Source: Zygaena filipendulae (taxonomy: Eukaryota > Arthropoda > Insecta > Lepidoptera > Zygaenidae). Taken from it: a stretch of DNA of 64,000 nt. Within the stretch, counting starts at the first letter, position 1. Every line of letters begins with the position of its first letter. The translations under genes and the position numbers were made by a program. Below are positions 57,091 through 64,000 of this stretch, one piece after another. The notes below the pieces were generated by a model, which saw only the letters and a program-made list of their open reading frames with translations, was not told the origin of the DNA and did not search any database. The stretch is taken from assembly GCA_907165275.2 (NCBI GenBank), contig OU015675.1, forward strand, positions 4,481,501 through 4,545,500. The letters run 5' to 3'.

Positions 57091-57922
57091 TAACCTATAA
57101 AATGTTATGACTTGAATAGGGTTTTATGATTTATTTGAGTTAAAATATTATTTTCGTTTTATAAAATGTAATAATACATACTCTTCTTGTTTTTTTAGTT
57201 GCCAAACGATATTATTAACTATAATTAAATAAGACTGTATGTTCTTCACATAATACTTACATAGAAGTTTTAATATTGCGGAATTCCGATAAGCAAAAGT
57301 CGGTGTTCATTGCAAAAAAAAAATGCCAGCATAACGGCTTCAATTTTAGGCAAATTACTGCTGTTTGCTTTGTTAAATCCTAATTGCATCGCAAGTTATA
57401 CCTGTCTCTCAAGATTAAACTAAAAACGAACTGTATTAATTTAAGAATAATTGCTGAAAACTCAAAATTTATACGAAAATTACAGCTGCAACATAGCGTT
57501 TCGCGCTCGTTCCGCGAGATGTGACGTCACGCTTCCATGCGATTCTCTGATTGGTGTTTAATGTCGCGTGATTAAACGCCTCATTTTGTCGATTTTATTT
57601 TATATTATTAATCTTTTACTATTTTAATAGAAAAGTTGTTTTTTTGTTTACTAGTTATCATGGTTAATCATTAAAAGCTCAAAAAGCTCAAAGCCATCCG
57701 ATTTATTCTTAATGGAAACAAGCCTAATCAAATGAGTAAAAGTTTACTATCGGTTTCTTAGTTAGGTAGGTACCTACTTTGTGATTATTATCGTTTAGAA
57801 ATTGTGATATGATAATTTGATACCCATATTACAAGTTCAGCTTAGTTCGGGACCAGATGGCGCTGTGTGTTAATATCCAAGTACTTATCGTTATGAAGAT
57901 TTCGACCCTTTTCAATCTGCAC
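57091..57922. other. Intergenic DNA
   Basis: No gene. One perfect TGACGTCA (near 57522) in a short CpG-rich patch. Confidence 0.35.
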
Positions 57923-57925
57923 CTG

Positions 57926-58153
57926 GGCCCTTATTCACTATGACCATAACGCGTCGCGTTAAGATAAGGCCCACTTAATTTGCTTTTCCCTCGTGTTCAA
58001 AGAAGTTTCACTTAAAAAAAATACATTCTCAACGTTTCTTTTGTCATATAGAAAATAAATTTCATATATTTTTGCATCTGGAGCGTTTGCGATTTTGTTT
58101 TTGGGTCGCGCGTTATGGGCAAGTAATGTTGTTGGTCATAGTGAATAAGGGCC
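57926..58153. mobile_element. 228-bp MITE (GGCCCTTATTCACTATGACC) with CTG duplication
   Basis: Perfect 20-bp inverted ends, flanked by CTG (57923-57925) and CTG (58154-58156). Confidence 0.85.
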
Positions 58154-60089
58154 CTGCACGTGTCAAGTAGCAGCTACCACATATTTAGTATCCCTGCTGT
58201 TAACGTTGCACTCTTGTACCTCGATCTGATATAGATAAACTTTCCTATGCAAACGTGCTTTATCGTTGTTTGATCTTTTTTACGTCATTGTAACCATGGC
58301 TGAGCTCTCTGAGAAAATAATCACTAGGTAGGTACGTGGTTGAGTTGTTAAAAGATATCTACTTACGTTTTTTCCTAGGTTTTTGTCTGTTTATCCCCTT
58401 ATCGGGAAGGCAAAGGAAACTTGGTCCACAATTGGACCTTAATGGGATGCCCTGTAGAAAGTTATATAGAAAAACGGTAAGCTCCCAGTGAACACCCCAT
58501 TTCATCTTATTTCACTATTTCTACACACTGTTCATCACTAATGGATCACTATTATGAAAATTTCACCGCATTTACATAATATGAGCCACGATAAACTAAT
58601 TTGTAAAACAAATAATTAACAATGACGTCCATTTTGCTCAAATGCCGCCAAAAGTCTCCGTTCTTTCCTTGATTCGCGCCATATAATATGACTTCTTTTT
58701 CCTCCCCTATTGGGGCTTGGGAAGGCAAAAGAATTAAGCACACAACCAAGTTTAGATAATATAGTTTAGATAATTATATTTATTTTTCTGATTTTGACAT
58801 TGAAATAGACCGGTACATTTTGTTTATTAATTTATTTAAGCTAATTGCACATCAGGAAAAAAAAGACAGACTTAATGCCACTGTGGCATTCTCTACCAGT
58901 CAAGTTTCAAGATGTTCAAAAAATGACATTGAAATCTAGTGACATGTGATTCAATAATTTGACGGTATTTTTTTACTTTATAACAGCTGAAGCTTAGTCC
59001 CAAAGGTAGTGAAGGTTAGTTATGCTCTGTGGAAGGTTGTACCCAAAGAGTATAATATTACCACTTGGTTGTACCTATAGTAAAAACTTGTAACGTCTGT
59101 TTGACCCTATTTCACTGTTTCTAGGCACTGTTCATTACTTATAGATATTTACCCAAAAAAATTACGTGAAAAACAAAAAAAATTTGACATACCTACATTT
59201 CTGCTTAAGTCTCGCTTATAGTGCACCGTGCACCAAAACGTCAAACTTTTCATGAGGTAAAAAACCTTCTGAGTAAGAAACCGAAGAATTGATTCGCCTT
59301 TATTCAATATAGCATAATTATTGTTATATTGTTGGTAGTTCTGCCAGTGACGTTTTTTAATTATAAAATTACTAAAATCTCTTATACTAATACTTTTTTA
59401 ATGATGACGAGAGGCTAATGAAAATGTAAGATTGTCTAAGTTAAACGCTCGAGTAAACAAAATGGCTACTGACAGGTGCTAGGAGCAACAAAACTGAACT
59501 CGGTACGACTTCCACCCGCATTTGAAATTATCGCATTCTAAGTTTAAAATTCTTTGGTTAACCAGTCAAGAACAAAATAAAAAATCGACCTATACCTAAC
59601 CTAAAATTTTTAATTTTTATCCCGTTTTAATACAACTGAAATACTAGTTTATTTATTTAACAATTAATTTGTATATTTATTTTATTTTGATATTTTTACC
59701 CCGCAAAATTTATGTGAGGCATAGCAAAAGGAGAAGCATCAAAATTTAATAATTATCTCACTTGATTAGTGTTCTGCATGAGTTTATTCAACTTTTACAG
59801 ACAAAAGAAGTTTATAACTTAATCATTAGCATTTCAATTAGTCTTTGAAAATTATGAAACAATTTGATTATTCGAATGGAATACATAATGAGTCGTATTG
59901 CTGTGAACACGCTGTAATTAAATTTAGCATACAATGCTTTGATTAATTAATTATAATTTACCTACCTCTATAACATAATAGGCATCTACTCGATGGTGTG
60001 GCAGTTGTACTATATTCCCCAGCAGGTCCACCCGTTTTTTGGGATTCCCTCGGGAACTCAAAGACGATAATCCTTTCTTAGATGAACGT
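58154..60089. other. Intergenic DNA with an uncharacterised repeat
   Basis: TTTCACT.TTTCTA.(A/G)CACTGTTCAT occurs at about 58511 and 59108, and GGGAAGGCAAARG at about 58403 and 58720; these look like pieces of one unassigned element. No gene. Confidence 0.4.
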
Positions 60090-60240
60090 GCGTTATTTTC
60101 TTGGTTTGTTACGCTTGTACATACGCCTTAAGTACTCAACCGATAATCATGAAATTTTGCATACACGTTTTTAGTGTTAAAAAAAGGATATAGGGCCTAC
60201 GTTTAGGGTAAAAAAATAAACAAACTTCGCATTTATAATT
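60090..60240 (+). mobile_element. Helitron fragment
   Basis: TTTGTTACGCTTGTACATAC and CATGAAATTTTGCATACACG body only. Confidence 0.45.
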
Positions 60241-63200
60241 AAGGTAGATAGTTAGCTAGATATATACAGGAATATTTTTTAATCAGTGCGCAAACTTTTA
60301 CAAATGAAACTTAAAGGAATATTATTAAACACCTTTTTATATTTGAAAAGTCTTAGTACAAAAAAATAAAGTTATCGTGAACGAAAGATGTATACTTTGA
60401 AATAGTTTTTTTGGCTACTCTATTCGCCCTTTGGCTGCACGCGAAGCGCTCGTCCGGGTAGGTATTAACCGACACCTGATCGAAGTCTTTCACCCCCGTT
60501 GCAACACTGCCGCGTACGCTGCACGGTGCGCGCGCCCATTGATATTATTACGGATAGATAGTGTCCATATTTTGCTAATTTAAAGCCGGATAAAAAAATA
60601 TAAAAAAGTTTTGAACAAATAATGGAAATGTGTTCTATTATTGATACTGAACCACCAAAATTTTTTTGCACATTGCTTAAAAAATATTCCTGTATGTAGT
60701 AACCTACAAGCCTGAACAAGAAACAAAATAAACAAATACGTACATCTTAAGATTCATTCATATATTTGTAAAGTTTTATACCATCAATCAAAAGAGATCA
60801 GTCTTAAAACATTAAGATTTCACCAGTGCTCTAATTCCATACTATCTAAATGTTAAATGCTTAGGTAAATACCTACCTATGTAATGAGGCGGCCATGTAT
60901 GCCACTCTTTACGATATCCTGCCTCATTTCTATTACGTTTTATTATTAAAATCTATTGTATTTTGTATTCTTAGTCATTCTTTTTTTTAATTTCAAATTA
61001 TAATATTTTCAATTATTTTATTGTTTTTTGACTCTCCTCTCTCCTGGATTGATTTTCTAGTATAGGTAATGCAAAAATATTATTATACCTATTCTCTGTT
61101 TAAAAGTCAATATTACGTTTGTTTATTCTCTGTTTAAAAATCTATATTATGTTTATATATTTATCTGAGCTAACCGGAAGTATGCCGTATAATATGCTAT
61201 ACATAATATATTTAGTTCACTTTAGAAAACAGACATTGAATTTTCGAATTTAATGTTTGTCTCACTTTGAAGTTACTCAGCATATTATCTGTCCCATTAG
61301 CGTCTCATCGTTAATGTTAAAAAGGATAAATTTCGTTCTGAGTGCTTCTCGGACCCTAATTAGGTACTCATCTAATAACTAGTGTCCATCTGTATTACCT
61401 ACATTTGTAGCGAAATGAGCGTGAATAATAAATAAAATTAATTACCGTGAAAGGATGTTGTTTAATACTCTTTATGAAATAAATATATTATTCTGTTTGT
61501 GTTTAGATGGAATTAACTTTGAACATGTGATGCTTTGGAAGTATCATTGCGTTGGATCCTCTGAGGTCTCATTAATTATGCAGCAAGTTGCAATGTGCCA
61601 TGATAAATTTTCCTGTAGAATTTTTGAGTGATAAAAATACATTCACAAAAAAGAAAACAGAATATTATGTAATATTATATGTATATATGTATTATGTATA
61701 ATATGAATAAGGTCAAATTTGAAATTGACTAATTGCACTCGCAATATTCTTTTTAATGTTTGACACATAGATTTTTTAAAATTTAAACTATAATTCTATT
61801 TAATATTACAGATGAAAATGATATAATAGGTATTTACAATTAATCAAACAAATTTATCATCAAAATTTATTGCTAATTAATTGCAAAATCACAAAAAAAA
61901 AGAAATTCATTTGAAATAAAAAAAAGTAATTAAAAACAGATAGGTTTCTCTAACTAACACTTAGAGATTATGGTATTGTCCTCTTATTATTTCTTAAAAA
62001 AGTCCTTATTTGTGTTCGTGTAATACAACCCATCCAAGCCCTTCAAATTTGCGGACACATTTTATAAATAGTACACAATTTGTCTTGGACTTAACCCTCT
62101 CTCAGTGGACACAAAAGTAGCGCTCCAGCCTTATTTTTCACCCCTTTCGTATTAACGACAAGATAAAAACGTCCATGTGTTTACACACACTAATGGGAGG
62201 AAGTTGCTTGGAAAAAAGACATAGAGAAATATGAACGAAGTGTCAAGTAAAAAAAGTTTATTTTTACACTATTACAGCGTGTCCTAGAAAAGTTAGAAAA
62301 AAATCCAATGAAATTTAACCTAATAAGGTTTATTAAGCGAAACAAGCTTAGTACTTAGTTCGTTCGGATCATACTCTGCAAGGCTTGGGTTCAAATCCCA
62401 ACAACGAGTTTGATCTGTCGGTGAAGGAAACCGCAGCATGGTGGTGGGGCACTCTCTAGTGCCCGACTGGCTAGCTACCACCTTCGAGTTTCTGCAGCTT
62501 TACTTGAAAGTCAATTTGATGCAGGTTTAGCATGTACATAATCTTCAACCACAAGCTGTGATCAAACGTCTTGCCTGATAACCATAAAAATGTCGGTTAA
62601 TATTTTATACATACCTACCTCTAATCTTCTATAGGTATTTTCTTATAGAAGTTCTATTAAAATCGACGTTTTCTTATTTATATAATCCTATACCGTTCGT
62701 CCGATTGCGATAAAAATTTGGTACCTATAGATTGCAGGGCGCTTTGGAAAAAAAAACACAATGAAGCTAAAATTGTTTAAAATAATGTAAAGAGAAATAG
62801 TTTGACAATTTGTTTTTTATGTGTAATTTCTACAATTTCTGGAACTTATGCAGTATAGTTGCAGTACAGAGGGTCCTGCAGGAATTTTGAAATAGACTTA
62901 TATTGTACCTGTACAAATGAAGTGTAGCTGAAGAAAGAAAACAACACATTACTTCATTCTAACAAACAACCTCCTGTGGGAGTGTTAAGTAATAAAGCAA
63001 TCAGGACACGAGTAATGGCCGTGCAAATAAACGAATGAAAGTTGATTGTGAGTTCCGAGCGAAGTCTGCGGGAATGAAAATATCTTTTCAATAATTTCAT
63101 AGAAAAAAATCCTTCCTTTTTGGAAGTTCACGGCGTATAGTCTCTTCCTGTAACATTCGCTGTTTCCCTTCTCTCTATAGAAGTGGACTGAATACTGAAT

Positions 63201-63577
63201 ATGTTTTTTAAATGAAGTTACAGGCTTGTATCCTAGGTTACGTCAAATGTACCTCTACGTTTATGTCACAAAACTAAAAAGTGTGTTAAATTGTTCATAA
63301 TAACAGAATAATTACTTAAGTAAGTCCATTCGCATCGGTATAGCTTTCTACAGTCCCAATGTAAGATTGAAACCCAAAGAATAATTAGAATAGAAAAGAA
63401 TAATTTTTAAATAAAATAAATTTATTGCTTACTTGCGATTTAGCACAGCTTCGCCTGAGTGTATTTCAGAATTCTTTAGAATAAAAAGTATCGTTTGTTA
63501 ATTTTATCTAAGTAAGAAATTTCATGAATATCTACCAAGCCCTTCGAGCTATTTATTTTAATTTCCAATACAATAAT
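60241..63577. other. Intergenic DNA
   Basis: AT-rich with a CpG-rich patch near 60425-60540, a 30-bp direct duplication near 61092-61150 and a B-box-like GGTTCAAATCCC at 62389 in a probable SINE relic. No gene recognised. Confidence 0.4.
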
Positions 63578-63662
63578 CCACTTCAGAACACACATATCTA
63601 CTTGATCCCACAATAAGCTATAAGCTTGTGTCGTGTACACCAAGCAAATGTGGTATACATAA
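63578..63662 (-). mobile_element. SINE family 1, 3' fragment
   Basis: TTGATCCCACAATAAGCTAT and ACCAAGCAAATGTGGTATAC match the body of 5771-6026. Confidence 0.6.
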
Positions 63663-63897
63663 AGGTTCTACATATTTTTGGGTACATATAAAAAAAACTA
63701 AATTCCCTATTGTTTAAGCTCCCTGGTGGTTTAAATTTTATATTAGACAGGCACTTTGTTAATCACATTAATATAAAGTCATATCCATTTCGATATTTCT
63801 TTATATCTTTGTCAGTTCCCACCCTAACGGGTTAATCGATCTGTTTGCGTAACCAACACTTTGTTCGAAGATATCAAGAATATACCCATTTTATATC

Positions 63898-63960
63898 TAG
63901 AATAGAATAGAATATTTTTTTATTGCGCAACAGAAACACACAGAACATATCTATCACGGA
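63898..63960 (-). mobile_element. Probable LINE tail
   Basis: The minus strand ends in a TTCTA repeat after TGTTGCGCAATAAAAAAATA, a LINE-like 3' end. Confidence 0.4.
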
Positions 63961-64000
63961 ACACGTTTTAGGAACCTCACCTAATATTTGAAGTAATGAA

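Noticed and set aside
62371..62410. A tRNA gene at the GGTTCAAATCCC box
   Set aside because: No matching A box or acceptor stem; more likely a SINE relic.

Overview
The window is nuclear DNA of a moth or butterfly. It is AT-rich and crowded with short non-autonomous Helitrons of the lepidopteran Lep1 type (TC 5' end, GC-rich hairpin and GCTAG 3' end), tRNA-derived SINEs and many small inverted-repeat (MITE and foldback) elements. The one intact gene is a lepidopteran-type midgut chitin deacetylase. There is no bacterial-style gene density, no rRNA gene, no convincing tRNA gene and no CRISPR array.

Region 5.5-12.4 kb (minus strand) holds that gene. It has six coding exons with compatible phases and encodes a 379-residue secreted protein with all NodB/CE4 active-site motifs and no chitin-binding domain (group V). 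A TATA box and an insect TCAGT initiator sit at ideal spacing upstream, and a poly(A) signal lies 92 nt past the stop. Intron 4 appears to use a GC donor. Introns 3, 4 and 5 have filled with mobile elements, including an antisense decayed LINE broken by two later insertions.

Region 12.5-16.1 kb is a transposon cluster: a CTG-flanked foldback MITE, a pogo-like element that keeps part of its transposase DNA-binding domain, two head-to-tail Helitrons, and a 5'-truncated LINE with an undamaged 337-codon reverse-transcriptase end that has inserted into an older repeat.

Region 16-64 kb has no complete gene that I can recognise. It is AT-rich spacer with Helitrons every few kilobases, at least ten inverted-repeat elements, several LINE tails, microsatellites and a few coding-like scraps. 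The best scrap is a minus-strand open segment at 29751-30095 that reads like the last exon of an Ig-domain (beaten-path-like) protein. The others, at 33.1-33.4 and 36.2-36.8 kb, are unassigned.

The most unusual structure is in the inverted-repeat elements. One family (five copies) carries a pair of perfect TGACGTCA sites per copy. One locus looks like a hybrid of two families. One 391-bp foldback has arms centred exactly on its midpoint. One site shows three levels of nesting. Splice sites, family names and boundaries were read by eye; no database search was possible.
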